A stretch of DNA of 64,000 bases from Spirochaetales bacterium (GCA_028282545.1 JANQHT010000146.1:1-64000), one strand, 5' to 3'; positions 42,757 to 54,615 are shown, numbered from the stretch's first letter. The notes: a model not told the origin generated them from the sequence alone. Made by a program: numbers and translations.

Positions 42757-43728
42757 CTAAAGGGCGGCACGAACGTTCGCTGCAACCTCGTCCGATACCC
42801 ACTCGGTCCAGACATCTTCCCGGTTTTCCAGGAACCAGAGCGCCGCTTCTTCCGCTGAATCTACCTCGGTGTCCAGGATGTTCAGGAATTCGTTGTTGAC
42901 TTCGATCGACGTGCTGTAGCGGGTGAGAAGCTCGGTAACTTCCGGCATCGTCTCATAGCTGTCGGCGTTCATGATAATATCCACGTCGGCCGTCGGGAAT
43001 TCGCTGCCCTTGAGGCGTACCATGTCCAACTGGTACATGATCGCCGTGGGCTCCCAGTAGTACCCGACCCAGGGTTCTCCCTTGTCGTACGCACCCTTCA
43101 TGGAGGCGGCCAGGGAAGCACCGGAGCCGGGCAGGAAGGGTTCGAACATTTCATTCAAGCCGTGGTCCGCCATCATCTGTTCGCTCACGGCCGTGGCGCT
43201 CCAACCGGGGGGGCCAACCAGGATGCGTCCCTTGCCGGGATTCTCCGGGTCCGGGAAGAGTTCTGCGTACTTTTTCAGATCGTCGATCGACTCCAGGTCC
43301 GGCGCCGTCGCTTCGATACCACGGTTGGGATCCCCTTCGATCATGTATCGCGGTACCCACCATCCCTGCGGGCCGTCCGGCAGGTTCTTGCCGACGTTGA
43401 CCACCGTTCCCGCTGCGATCTGCTCCTCGTACGCCTCGGGGTAGTTGGAGTGCCATGACTCGAGCGTGGCATCGATATCACCGGAGGCAATGCCGTTGAA
43501 GAGCGGGATCGTGTCACCGGGGATAAAATCCACCTCGTATCCACCGTACCCGTTCTCGAGAATGAACTCGACGATCCGGTTGTGTACCAGGATGCTGTCC
43601 CATGAAGCGTCTGCGAGGATTACCTCGATTATTTCCTCGCCGTCCGATTCACCCTGCGCTCCGGCAAAGGCCGTGCCGGTTCCCGTGAGGATAAAGATCG
43701 CGGTGAGTGTAATTATTCGTCGTATCAT
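42757..43728 (-). CDS. proX: Glycine betaine-binding periplasmic protein
   Basis: A 323-residue binding protein with a signal peptide (cleavage near TAFA-GA, residues 19-23). Ligand-cage aromatics are visible in ADASWDSIL, LESWHSNYPEAYE, QGWWVPRYM and GEPWVGYYWEPTAI. It delivers betaine or proline-betaine to ProVW. ATG at 43726-43728 has AAGGAG upstream. Its promoter (TTGACC-N17-TACCAT) overlaps a half-site of the palindrome in front of the divergent MarR gene. Confidence 0.93.
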   Translation of the reverse strand: MIRRIITLTAIFILTGTGTAFAGAQGESDGEEIIEVILADASWDSILVHNRIVEFILENGYGGYEVDFIPGDTIPLFNGIASGDIDATLESWHSNYPEAYEEQIAAGTVVNVGKNLPDGPQGWWVPRYMIEGDPNRGIEATAPDLESIDDLKKYAELFPDPENPGKGRILVGPPGWSATAVSEQMMADHGLNEMFEPFLPGSGASLAASMKGAYDKGEPWVGYYWEPTAIMYQLDMVRLKGSEFPTADVDIIMNADSYETMPEVTELLTRYSTSIEVNNEFLNILDTEVDSAEEAALWFLENREDVWTEWVSDEVAANVRAAL

Positions 43729-43744
43729 CGTTGATCTCCTTTAT

Positions 43745-43783
43745 ATTTCGTGTGATGGTACAAGACCCCCGGGATACGGTCAA
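43745..43783 (-). promoter_or_regulatory. proX promoter with operator half-site
   Basis: On the minus strand TTGACC (43783-43778), 17 bp, TACCAT (43760-43755); the start would be near 43748. ACGAAAT at 43751-43745, half of the palindrome ATTTCGTATACGAAAT found at 43922-43937, sits on that start site. Confidence 0.6.
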
Positions 43784-43913
43784 GGTAAAGGGGGTAACAA
43801 ATAACCTTTTCAAGCACGTTGTTGAATCAGATTGTCATTAAATATATACAATTAAACATGTTACCATGATCATAATCGTCGCGGTGATGAGGGGGCGCAT
43901 ATATTTGTTTCTT

Positions 43914-43937
43914 ACGCGAATATTTCGTATACGAAAT
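43914..43937. promoter_or_regulatory. Overlapping palindromic operators before the MarR gene
   Basis: A 16-bp perfect palindrome ATTTCGTATACGAAAT lies at 43922-43937, overlapped by the imperfect ACGCGAATATTTCGT at 43914-43928. They sit about 55-75 bp before the MarR start, where an autorepressor would bind. Confidence 0.65.
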
Positions 43938-43989
43938 TACCTACCGGTTCACCGTTGCGCCTTTTTACAAGGTGGTTTACATTCGCACC

Positions 43990-44523
43990 ATGGACGCTTC
44001 CCAAACCATCAGCCAGATGGTGTTGGAGACGCTGCGCAAGATCAATCGTGCGATCGGACTCCGTTCACGGCAACTCGTTAAGACGGTGGGGCTTACGGTC
44101 CCGCAGATGCTCATCCTGAAAGAGGTTGTGGAAAGCGGCGAGTCCGCAATCGGCCACGTCGCCGCGCACGTGAGCCTGAGTCAGGCCACCGTCACATCGA
44201 TCGTGGACCGTCTGGAAGCGCACGGATTGATCGTTCGACGTAGGGGAAGCGCAGACAGGCGCAAGGTTCTGCTGGCGGCCACTGAGCGGGGGGCGGAGAT
44301 CGTGGCGCGAAACCCCGCCATCCTCCAGGAGCAGTTCACCGAGGCGTTCAGCAAGCTCGAACCGTGGGAACAGACACAGATCCTCTCGTCGCTGCAGCGG
44401 ATTGCCACGATGATGAACGCCGAGCAGATCGCCGTGCCACCCATCCTCCACGAAGAGTCGTGGAGCGAGCACGAATCGGAACTCGCCGCAACCCAACGGC
44501 CGGAGGCGTCACCCGTCTCGTGA
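43990..44523 (+). CDS. MarR-family regulator
   Basis: A 177-residue winged-helix regulator: VGLTVPQMLILKEV, SLSQATVTSIVDRLEAHGL (recognition helix) and the wing RRRGSADRRKVLLAATERG. By position next to proXVW and its half-operator it probably controls compatible-solute uptake, like other MarR proteins tied to osmolyte genes. ATG at 43990 is preceded at some distance by AAGGTGG; an in-frame GTG at 43972 is possible. Its 3' end overlaps the convergent sensor gene by 15 bases. Confidence 0.88.
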   Translation: MDASQTISQMVLETLRKINRAIGLRSRQLVKTVGLTVPQMLILKEVVESGESAIGHVAAHVSLSQATVTSIVDRLEAHGLIVRRRGSADRRKVLLAATERGAEIVARNPAILQEQFTEAFSKLEPWEQTQILSSLQRIATMMNAEQIAVPPILHEESWSEHESELAATQRPEASPVS

Positions 44524-45527
44524 GGCTGCGCTGTCCGCCAAGTGGGCGGCACTGACGACCGACTCGAAGATCGATTCGTCCACACTCGATACACCGCCCC
44601 GGTGATTGAACGCAATCACGCTCAAGGGGCCGGCGTGAAAGTTCACGAAGTTGACGATCGGCGTGCCGACGAACTCCCGCACTTCCGGTAGAAAGGGGTA
44701 ATCGAGTTCAAAGGCGTCCTGCGTTTCATCTTCCCGTCGGTTGACCGCCACGACGCGGTGCTGTTTTCGCGATGAATGGATAGGAGCGTTGGCGGAGTCG
44801 CCGGCGATTGACGCGGAGACTTCGATGTTCCGGCCGTCAAATCGGAACACATGGCCGTGAAATCGGTTTTCCGGGTGCGTCCGCGTAATAAACACCGCGG
44901 CGTACCCCTCTTTCCCGAGCATCTCCACTATCCGCTCGTCAACCGCGCTGGAACCGGCACCGCGGGCAACGGCGTTGATCATCTCGTGAGAGAGGTCCCG
45001 GACTCGCCGCATCCGCTCCTCGAATTCGACGCGGTCGGACACGTCGTGGAACCACACGAGCCACACCTTGGAATTCCGGTCGGGAACAAGGCGGATCGAA
45101 TACCACCTGCGAAGCAGGTCCGAGTAGCACTCGACCCGGGCCGGCTCACCCGCCGATAGCGCATCCTCGAGTTCGAAGCACGCCGGTTTCATGAGCAGGT
45201 CGTGGACGTGCTTGATCCCGAACTCGCGAATAATCGACTGGCTTCTCCCGGCGCTCGCCAGGACAGATCCGTCACGCTCGACTACAAAGGTGGGATCCTC
45301 GCGCATTGCCGGGAGTTGAAGAAGTAGGTCGGCGTAACGGCGGCGATAGCGCAGCGTCGATTTCGAAAACGCCTGGACAATTATCGGTGCCGCGTACGGT
45401 ATTGCGGAGTTCCACGGGGTGGCTCCCTGGAGCAGTTGGATCCCCGCGCCCACGATGATCGCGATACCGATGTTGACCGGTGAAACGAACTCTCGCAGCA
45501 GGAAATGGACGTAGCGGCTGCGCAGGT

Positions 45528-45531
<4 letters not shown>
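44509..45531 (-). CDS. Membrane-anchored PAS/GAF-like sensor without output domain
   Basis: A 340-residue protein. Two hydrophobic segments (about residues 18-36 and 44-58) are followed by a PAS-like domain at about 78-180 ([18 protein letters not shown] ... [25 protein letters not shown]) and, after a short helix, a GAF-like domain at about 200-330 ending in a [11 protein letters not shown] helix. No kinase, cyclase or DNA-binding part is present. ATG at 45529-45531 overlaps the isocitrate dehydrogenase stop (ATGA), so it is co-translated with that enzyme. Its role is unknown; a partner-binding sensor is one reading. Confidence 0.65.
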
Positions 45532-47750
<2,219 letters not shown>

Positions 47751-47818
47751 TGTGTGCTCCTCTCTTCGAATATACAAAAAAAACGCAAATCGATAGACTT
47801 CTGCCGGTGGAGAAGCCG

Positions 47819-47929
47819 ATGTTCGTATTCTACTCCGATTTTACGTATCTGGAGGGAGCCGTTTCGTCGATGTACGGCGTCACCTTTGGCCCCGACAGGG
47901 TGGTCCGTATCGAGGCGGTGGATCGGTGA
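47819..47929 (+). CDS. Small ORF coupled to the dehydratase activase
   Basis: Thirty-six codons from ATG at 47819 to TGA at 47927-47929. GGAGAAG lies five bases before the ATG, the stop overlaps the activase GTG as GTGA, and about three quarters of third positions are G or C, as in neighbouring genes. The product ([15 protein letters not shown] at its start) has no recognised domain. It may be a leader whose translation feeds the giant downstream gene. Confidence 0.45.
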   Translation: MFVFYSDFTYLEGAVSSMYGVTFGPDRVVRIEAVDR

Positions 47930-50900
47930 CTCCCGGCTACCGCCTCGGCATCGATATCGGCTCGACCACGGTCAAACTTGCCTTGGTAGATCCGGCAACC
48001 GATGAACTCTTGTACCACCGGTACGTTCGCCACGGTGCGCGTCAACGGAGCGTAACCGCCGAACTCGCGGCGGAACTCGCCCGGGAGTATCCCGATGCGA
48101 CGATGCAGGCGATCTTCACGGGAAGCGGCGGCAAGGCGGTGGCCGACACGTGCGGTCTGAGTCATATCCAGGAAGTGGTCGCCAACAGCGTGGCGGTACG
48201 GCGGTTTTTTCCGGAAACGCGGGTTGCCATCGAACTGGGCGGGCAGGACGCCAAGGTCATCTTCTTCCGTACCGACCCCGCCACCGGAGAACTGCGGGCG
48301 TCCGATATGCGCATGAACGGCAGTTGTGCGGGCGGGACCGGGGCCTTTGTCGACGAGATGGCAAAGCTCCTTCGGACCCCGGTGGAGGAGTTCGATCGGC
48401 TGGCAGCCGCGGGCAGCGCCGTCCACCAGATTTCGGGGCGGTGCGGCGTCTTCGCCAAGACCGACATCCAGCCGCTCTTGAATCAGGGAGTGGATCGCTC
48501 GGACCTCGCGCTTTCCACGTTTCACGCCATTGCACGCCAGACGATCGGCGGACTCGCCCAGGGCCTCCAGATCCGGCCGCCGGTACTCTTTCAGGGCGGT
48601 CCGCTCACCTTCCAGCGAACGCTGGTGGGCGTTTTTGCGGACAAACTCAACCTGGAACCGGACGAGGTTGTCCAGCCGGAGCGCCCGGAGATCTTCGTTG
48701 CCCACGGGGCGGCCCTCTCCATCCCGGTGATCTTCCCGGAGACGCCGCTCATGAGTCCCGGCGAATTGGCGCAGCTCCTTGCGGAGGGACCCGGTGCGAC
48801 CGGGGTTTCCGTCGCTTCGAACGATGACGGCGTTCGGTTCTTTTCCGGCGACCAGGAGCGGGCTGAGTTCTTTGAGCGTCACAGGAAACCCGATTTCTCG
48901 CGGCGCCGCTACCCCGAGGGGACCGAGGTTGACGTATACGTTGGTGTGGACGGCGGATCGACAACGAGCAAGGTGGTTCTCCTGGACGGTGAGGACAACC
49001 TGATCGATCACGCCTACGCGCACAACGCCGGGGAACCGCTCAAAACGACGATCCGCCTGCTGCGGGAGGTACTGGGCCGGTACGACGCAGAGGGCGTGGA
49101 ACTCCGCGTCCGTGGACTCGGCACCACCGGCTACGGCGAGAAGATGCTCGCCGCGGCGTTTCATGCCGACTACCACACAGTCGAAACGGTAGCGCACGCC
49201 CACGCCGCACTTCGCGTGGATCCCACCACCTCCTTTGTGCTCGATATCGGCGGGCAGGATATGAAAGCGATTACCGTTTCCGATGGGATCGTGACGGGTA
49301 TCAACTTGAACGAGGCCTGTTCCGCCGGCTGTGGATCGTTCCTCGAAAACTTCGCCACCACCCTGGACGTTCCGGTAGACACCATAGCGGACCGTGCATT
49401 CTCGTCAAAAGCGCCGAGCCGCCTCGGGTCGCGTTGTACCGTCTTTATGAACTCGTCGATCATCACGGAACAGCGCAACGGCAAGGGACCAAACGACATC
49501 CTGGCGGGGCTCTGTCACTCGATCGTGGAAAACGTCTTCACGAAGGTTGTGCGCGTGCCGAACTTCGCCCTCCTGGGCGAGACGGTAATGGTCCAGGGAG
49601 GAACGTTCGAGAACGACGCGGTCCTCCGCGCCCTGGAACTCTACACCGGGCGCCGCGTGGTGCGAGCGCCCTTTCCCGGTCTCATGGGGGCGATCGGAAT
49701 CGGAATGCTCACGCGGGAAGCGGTCCAATCGCGTCCCGACCGCGAGCGCAGTACAAACGCGATCCAGGGATTGGCGTCACTGCAGGCGTTTTCCTTCCGC
49801 CGGGAGAGCGGCAACGTCTGTCCCTTCTGCGCAAATGCGTGCAGCCGAACGGTGGTTCATTTTTCCGACGGCTCACACTACATCACGGGGAACCGGTGCG
49901 AACGGGGGCTGCGCCTTCACGCCGAGGAGGCGCCGGAAGAGAGGCGCCGGGAGGATACACCCGACCTTACGGCGGAACGGGAGCGCCTGCTCTTCTCCCG
50001 TCCCCCGATTGAACCGATCGTCGAATTCTCGGGGCGTCGCGTCGGTATTCCCCGGGCCCTGGAGTTCTGGCACAGCTATCCCTTCTGGCACGCCTTCTGG
50101 AGCGCCCTGGGACACACCGTTGTCCTTTCGCGGCCAAGCTCCCGGCGGCTCTTCGAATCGGGCCTCTCATCGGTTCCGTCGGACACGGTCTGTTTCCCCG
50201 CGAAGCTCTCCCACGGTCACCTGCTCGATCTTCTCGAACGAAAGGTGGACCTCGTTTTCATGCCCATGATCAACCGCATGCCGCCGGAAAACCGGACCAC
50301 CAAGAGCAACCACGTCTGCGCCGTCGTCAAGGGATACCCCCTCGTCCTCGACGTGAGCGACGAACCGGAACGACGGTACGGGATACCCTTCGAACGTCCC
50401 ATGTTCCACTGGGTGGATCACCGGTCGCGGCGAGAGCAAATCATCGCTTGGGCGAAGGACCAATTCGGTGTCTCCCGTACCGTGGCGGCCCGGGCGATCG
50501 ACCTGGGGGACGAAGCGCAGCGGGTGTTCTCAAACAAGCTGCAGCAACGCGGCGCTGACGTTCTCGAACAGCTCGAAGGAAGCGATCGATTCGGCGTGGT
50601 CATCGCCGGGCGCCCCTACCACTCGGATCGCCTGGTGAACCACGACCTGGCGTCATCCTTTGTTCAACAGGGAATTCCCGTTCTTACCGCCGATAGTCTG
50701 CCCGGTATCGAGAAGGCGGATCTCTCCCGGACGCGGGTGGAACTTACCGTCAATTTCCACGTACGGATGTACGCCGCGGCGATGCACGTGGCGCAGAACC
50801 CAAACCTCGAACTGGTGCAGGTTGTCAGTTTCGGCTGCGGTCACGACGCGGTCATCAGCGACGAAGTGGTGCGGCTCTTGGAGGAGAGTTCAGACAAGAC

Positions 50901-52323
50901 GCCGCTCACCTTGAAGCTCGATGAGACCGACGTTCGCGGTCCGATGTCTATTCGCATCCGGTCGTTTGTCGAAACGATTCGTGCCCGCCGGCGGCGCGCA
51001 GGGGGCTCTCGGTTTACCGGCCTGCCGGATCCGTTCACCGTGAAGTACGAACAGCGGCACCGGCGCGAAAAGGTGATCCTGGTACCCAACCTGACGCGCT
51101 CCTTTGCCCAGGTGATCAGCAGCGTGGTGCGTCGCCAGGGATACCGGGTTGAACCGGTTCCGATGGCGGACCGTCGCGCAATCGAACTGGGCAAGCGGTA
51201 CGTCCACAACGACATGTGCTTTCCCGCCCAGATCAACGTGGGCGAGTTCCTACGATTCATCGAGCGAAGTGACGTTGATCCCGACAACGTCGTCTGCGCC
51301 CTGGCCAAGGCGCACTGTGACTGTCGTCTCGCGCACTACGCGACGCTCGCCAGGAAGGCGCTGGACGACGCCGGGTACAAGCAGATCCCGATCATCACCA
51401 CCGATACGGACACCAAGAACATGCACCCCGGGTTCCGGCTGAGCCCGCTCTTTGAACTCCGCATGCTCTGGGCTATCGCCGTCATCGATGCATTCGAAGC
51501 GCTGCGCCGCCGGCTCCGCCCCTACGAGATCGAACCGGGATCCATCGACCGCGTCTTTGAGCGGCAGATGGATCGGATAGAAGCGGCGGTTGAAGGTCCC
51601 ATCCGCCGTGTCATGGAAGCGTTTGAACGCGGTGTTGACGAGCTTTCGGCGGTGCCCATCGACGCCTCCACGGAACGGGAGCGCGTCTTTGTGATAGGCG
51701 AGTTCCTCCTGAACTTTCATCCCACCAGTAATTTCAACGTCGAACGGTACCTCGAGGCGAACGGAATGGAGGTGGTCCTGCCCAATATCCTCGACTCGTT
51801 TCGGCGCGACTTCATGCGGCTCAAGACGGAGCGGCGCGAATTTTTTGTGCGCCACCCCTTTGTGGAGACGCTCATGGTGGGTGTGACCGACGTGCTCTTT
51901 GACCACGTCCTCGACAAAGTGGCGCGAATTGCCGAACGCAATCCGCGGTACCATCGTCCCATGGCGCTGCCGGAGGTGGCGAAGATGTCGGAGGAGATCG
52001 TGCACCACACCTTTACCTCCGGCGAAGGATGGATGATCGCCGGCGATATCCTGCACCACGCCGGTGAGGGAATCCGATCCTTCCTGATCCTTCAGCCCTT
52101 TGGTTGCCTGCCCAACCACATTACCGGGCGCGGACTGATCAAACGTCTCAAGGAGCTGCATCCCGAGGTGCAGATATTGAGCCTCGACTACGACCCCGAC
52201 ACGAGTTTTGCCAATATCGAGAACAGATTACAGATGCTGATTCTCAACAGCCGCCTGGGAAACGTCACCCGGACCGGACAAAATCGCGAACGCGTTCAGC
52301 CCGGCGGGAAACCAGCGACATGA
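47926..52323 (+). CDS. Giant 2-hydroxyacyl-CoA dehydratase activase (BadF/HgdC type)
   Basis: A 1465-residue protein. Two BadF/BadG/HgdC ASKHA ATPase domains come first: about 5-290 (GIDIGSTTVKLALVD; Cys134 in NGSCAGGTGAF and Cys173 in GRCGVFAKTD) and about 335-600 (GVDGGSTTSKVVLLD; Cys near 465 and 469 in NEACSAGCGS; Cys in SRCTVFMNSS). A CPFCANAC cluster near 632-639 follows, then an HgdB-like (DUF2229) region from about 700 (RVGIPRALEFWHSYPFW) and a second dehydratase-like region from about 1040 with NDMCFPAQINVGEF and AKAHCDCRLAHY. Classical activases bind one [4Fe-4S] at a dimer interface and drive ATP-dependent one-electron transfer; here two half-sites share one chain. No HgdA/HgdB dehydratase genes are nearby. 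GTG at 47926 is fixed by the overlap with the small ORF. The final substrate is unknown. Confidence 0.88.
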   Translation: MTPGYRLGIDIGSTTVKLALVDPATDELLYHRYVRHGARQRSVTAELAAELAREYPDATMQAIFTGSGGKAVADTCGLSHIQEVVANSVAVRRFFPETRVAIELGGQDAKVIFFRTDPATGELRASDMRMNGSCAGGTGAFVDEMAKLLRTPVEEFDRLAAAGSAVHQISGRCGVFAKTDIQPLLNQGVDRSDLALSTFHAIARQTIGGLAQGLQIRPPVLFQGGPLTFQRTLVGVFADKLNLEPDEVVQPERPEIFVAHGAALSIPVIFPETPLMSPGELAQLLAEGPGATGVSVASNDDGVRFFSGDQERAEFFERHRKPDFSRRRYPEGTEVDVYVGVDGGSTTSKVVLLDGEDNLIDHAYAHNAGEPLKTTIRLLREVLGRYDAEGVELRVRGLGTTGYGEKMLAAAFHADYHTVETVAHAHAALRVDPTTSFVLDIGGQDMKAITVSDGIVTGINLNEACSAGCGSFLENFATTLDVPVDTIADRAFSSKAPSRLGSRCTVFMNSSIITEQRNGKGPNDILAGLCHSIVENVFTKVVRVPNFALLGETVMVQGGTFENDAVLRALELYTGRRVVRAPFPGLMGAIGIGMLTREAVQSRPDRERSTNAIQGLASLQAFSFRRESGNVCPFCANACSRTVVHFSDGSHYITGNRCERGLRLHAEEAPEERRREDTPDLTAERERLLFSRPPIEPIVEFSGRRVGIPRALEFWHSYPFWHAFWSALGHTVVLSRPSSRRLFESGLSSVPSDTVCFPAKLSHGHLLDLLERKVDLVFMPMINRMPPENRTTKSNHVCAVVKGYPLVLDVSDEPERRYGIPFERPMFHWVDHRSRREQIIAWAKDQFGVSRTVAARAIDLGDEAQRVFSNKLQQRGADVLEQLEGSDRFGVVIAGRPYHSDRLVNHDLASSFVQQGIPVLTADSLPGIEKADLSRTRVELTVNFHVRMYAAAMHVAQNPNLELVQVVSFGCGHDAVISDEVVRLLEESSDKTPLTLKLDETDVRGPMSIRIRSFVETIRARRRRAGGSRFTGLPDPFTVKYEQRHRREKVILVPNLTRSFAQVISSVVRRQGYRVEPVPMADRRAIELGKRYVHNDMCFPAQINVGEFLRFIERSDVDPDNVVCALAKAHCDCRLAHYATLARKALDDAGYKQIPIITTDTDTKNMHPGFRLSPLFELRMLWAIAVIDAFEALRRRLRPYEIEPGSIDRVFERQMDRIEAAVEGPIRRVMEAFERGVDELSAVPIDASTERERVFVIGEFLLNFHPTSNFNVERYLEANGMEVVLPNILDSFRRDFMRLKTERREFFVRHPFVETLMVGVTDVLFDHVLDKVARIAERNPRYHRPMALPEVAKMSEEIVHHTFTSGEGWMIAGDILHHAGEGIRSFLILQPFGCLPNHITGRGLIKRLKELHPEVQILSLDYDPDTSFANIENRLQMLILNSRLGNVTRTGQNRERVQPGGKPAT

Positions 52324-52615
52324 TCGCCTCCGGTAGCTGGCGGGAGCGAACCGTCTCCCTGACGTTCTCCAGTACGGCCGCAAAGGCGTCATCCAGGGAC
52401 GGGAACGAATCGGGATCCATGGCGTCGATCTGCGTGCGAACCACTCGTATTCCGGAGGTTTCCTGTTTGAGAAGCGCGTTGTTTTCCCTGTACACGTAGT
52501 TGGTGATTTCAAGCGCTTTGAAACGGGCGTCGAAGAGCAGCTCCAGGTCGTGGATGTCCTCTTCACAACTGGCGAGTTCGGCAGACAACAACGTGAGAAA
52601 GTGATTCGTTTGCAT
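52265..52615 (-). CDS. Small helical protein of unknown function
   Basis: A 116-residue, strongly helical, acidic protein (LSAELASCEEDIHDLELLFDARFKALEI; DPDSFPSLDDAFAAVLENVRETV). No family recognised and no membrane segment. ATG at 52613-52615 is preceded by GGAGGG, which supports the gene, although its last 59 bases overlap the activase 3' end on the other strand. Confidence 0.6.
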   Translation of the reverse strand: MQTNHFLTLLSAELASCEEDIHDLELLFDARFKALEITNYVYRENNALLKQETSGIRVVRTQIDAMDPDSFPSLDDAFAAVLENVRETVRSRQLPEAIMSLVSRRAERVRDFVRSG

Positions 52616-52665
52616 CCGGCCCTCCGTTCAAAGTGTAGGACGGATAGAAGCAGCCTGCAAGAAAA

Positions 52666-53784
52666 TCAGAGCGTCGGAGGTTCACCCATGCTCGGTGGCG
52701 CGCCTCCACCAAAGGGGCGCTCCAGCCCCTCCGGGAGCGCTCCACCGGGCATATCCCCGAATCCGCGCCGGTCGATCTGGTTGTACAGGGAGAATATGTG
52801 ACGCACAACGGAGAGTTTCGAGAGGACCAGTGTCTCTTCCAGTTCAAAGCGCGTGAAGAACGTCCCGGAATCCACGCCGTCGAAGGAGGTCACACCGATC
52901 CCCTCTTCGTGGTATCGGCGCAGATCACGCAGACGGTACACAACGTTCTCGAAGAGCGGCTGGACGCTGCGCATTCGAGTCAGGGCCGGTCCCATGGCCA
53001 TCTTGATCTGTATGTCATCCGCGGTCGATCCTGGTGTCTTCGCAAGCTGCTCCAGGTCATCCCGGAATCGAATGAGGTCGTCAAAGGCGGTTTCGAAGGT
53101 CGGGAGCAGGTCGTCGTAGCGACGCGCGTAGGCGGCCACAAAGACCGGCGCCCCGTTTCGAAAGATCCTGCGCCTGAGTTCCCGCCAGTCGTCGTAGTAC
53201 GCCTGGAAATCGCCCCCCGGTACGCCTGCTACCACGGGAGCCCCCGATGCGAGGGCCTCCACCGCGTTGCCGGCGTCGGCGCGTACATTGCCCCCGGCGG
53301 CGCTTAACTCAACGGTTCCTTCCCGGACGCCCAAGAGCGTCGCTTCGTCCGGTGACAACAGGACGTCGAATTCCGTACCGCGAACTCCCAGCACGGCCGT
53401 GGGCGTCTGAACGGACAAACGGCGGCCCCGCGGTAATCCTTCCACCGCAACGCGAACCGAACCGTGCAGCAGCCGGATTCGTGTATCCGTACCCGATGTC
53501 CGGTCGTGGATCTCGAGGTAGTACGCGCTGTTCTCGTCTATCCTGAGGGTGGCTGTCGCGACGTCGGCACCGGTGAGCGCAATCTCCGCGAACGCGTCGA
53601 CACCCGTCTGGATCACATCGCTCACGACCAGGGCACCGCCGAGTCCCACGCCATCGCTCGTAAGCATGAGTCCCTCGCGAACGATTTTGACGTCCCCTTC
53701 GGCGTACGACAAGATGCCCACCTCCTGCGCACCCACCACCGCAACGATCGTCGCGAGCATGGCCGATCCCAGGAATCTCTTCAT
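52666..53784 (-). CDS. Secreted FecR-domain protein
   Basis: A 372-residue protein with a signal peptide (cleavage near GA-QEVG, residue 19). Residues about 20-190 form a FecR-like beta domain (ILSYAEGDVKIVREG, AEIALTGADVATATLRIDE, RIRLLHGSVRVAVEGL, VQTPTAVLGVRGTEFDV, GVREGTVEL), here not linked to a sigma factor or receptor. The rest is helical and ends in a Gly/Pro-rich tail (GGALPEGLERPFGGGAPP). Such FecR proteins are frequent in spirochaetes, probably periplasmic. ATG at 53782-53784 has GAAGGAG upstream. Confidence 0.8.
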   Translation of the reverse strand: MKRFLGSAMLATIVAVVGAQEVGILSYAEGDVKIVREGLMLTSDGVGLGGALVVSDVIQTGVDAFAEIALTGADVATATLRIDENSAYYLEIHDRTSGTDTRIRLLHGSVRVAVEGLPRGRRLSVQTPTAVLGVRGTEFDVLLSPDEATLLGVREGTVELSAAGGNVRADAGNAVEALASGAPVVAGVPGGDFQAYYDDWRELRRRIFRNGAPVFVAAYARRYDDLLPTFETAFDDLIRFRDDLEQLAKTPGSTADDIQIKMAMGPALTRMRSVQPLFENVVYRLRDLRRYHEEGIGVTSFDGVDSGTFFTRFELEETLVLSKLSVVRHIFSLYNQIDRRGFGDMPGGALPEGLERPFGGGAPPSMGEPPTL

Positions 53785-53801
53785 CGCGATTCTCCTTCGT
53801 G

Positions 53802-54587
53802 CTATCGTACCGGTGCGGCGGCGAGGCTGTAAAAGTACTGCCTGTCGGCACTGACCCATCGGCCCACCACCAGGAATCCGGTTACCGTGCCCGTTCCGCG
53901 TACGGAACCGCCACCGGACGTTATCGTGCCGCCCTCTTCAACGGAGCGGATCAGATCTTCCGTTTCTACCGTGGCGAGTTGAGCCAGGACGATACCCTTG
54001 AGCGCGTCTTCGTCCGCAAAATCGATGCTGTCCCGGATGAGGCGCCGTCGGTGCGCCACGCCCACGGCGGTATGGAATCCCTCCACGCGGGGGGGCGCGT
54101 CTATCCACGGCGGCGGCTCTTCGCCGCCCGTCGTAAGCGGCGGAATCGGTGTGGGCGGAACAGCGTCGGTGGTAACGATCACGTAGGTCGCTTCCTCGTC
54201 CTGACTTTGGTCGATTATCTCAAAACTATCGGCCAAAGCGAGGCCGAGATCGGGGTCCCACTCGGTGAGGATGTTCTCCTTGACCAGCGTGGTTCGACCG
54301 TTGCTGTCGAATCCGAGTTCGTACGCCGCCGAGATCGAGAGATACCGGGCTACCTGGTCCGCCACGTGCAGCAACGCCGCCTCAACCTCATCTTCGCGGT
54401 TGTGCCGCCGTTGTCCCACGCCCACGAACAGGGGGCGCCCGCTCGCGGGGCTCGTATCGGCGAGTACCGCCCGGGCGACCGGACGTTGATCCCCTTGCGG
54501 CGGCGCCTCCGCCGGTGGAGTGGCACAGGACGCGACGAGTAACGCCAGTGAAGCGAACACGACAACTCTCCGAGCGAAGCGTGTCAT
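53802..54587 (-). CDS. Outer-membrane-type lipoprotein, LPP20-like
   Basis: A 261-residue lipoprotein (lipobox VASC, Cys21, then a Pro/Ala/Gln linker). PLFVGVGQRRHNREDEVEAALLHVADQVARYLSIS (in part) resembles the LPP20 domain, in which small residues and repeated Ala mark a swapped helix. A second similar half follows near residues 165-215 (FHTAVGVAHRRRLIRDSIDFADEDAL). ATG at 54585-54587 lies at the signal peptide; a much longer open frame to the right is antisense to lpoB-like coding DNA. It follows the FecR gene's start by 17 bases and points the same way. Confidence 0.7.
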   Translation of the reverse strand: MTRFARRVVVFASLALLVASCATPPAEAPPQGDQRPVARAVLADTSPASGRPLFVGVGQRRHNREDEVEAALLHVADQVARYLSISAAYELGFDSNGRTTLVKENILTEWDPDLGLALADSFEIIDQSQDEEATYVIVTTDAVPPTPIPPLTTGGEEPPPWIDAPPRVEGFHTAVGVAHRRRLIRDSIDFADEDALKGIVLAQLATVETEDLIRSVEEGGTITSGGGSVRGTGTVTGFLVVGRWVSADRQYFYSLAAAPVR

Positions 54588-54615
54588 ATCCACAACGTAC
54601 AACGTCGCAGTTGAA

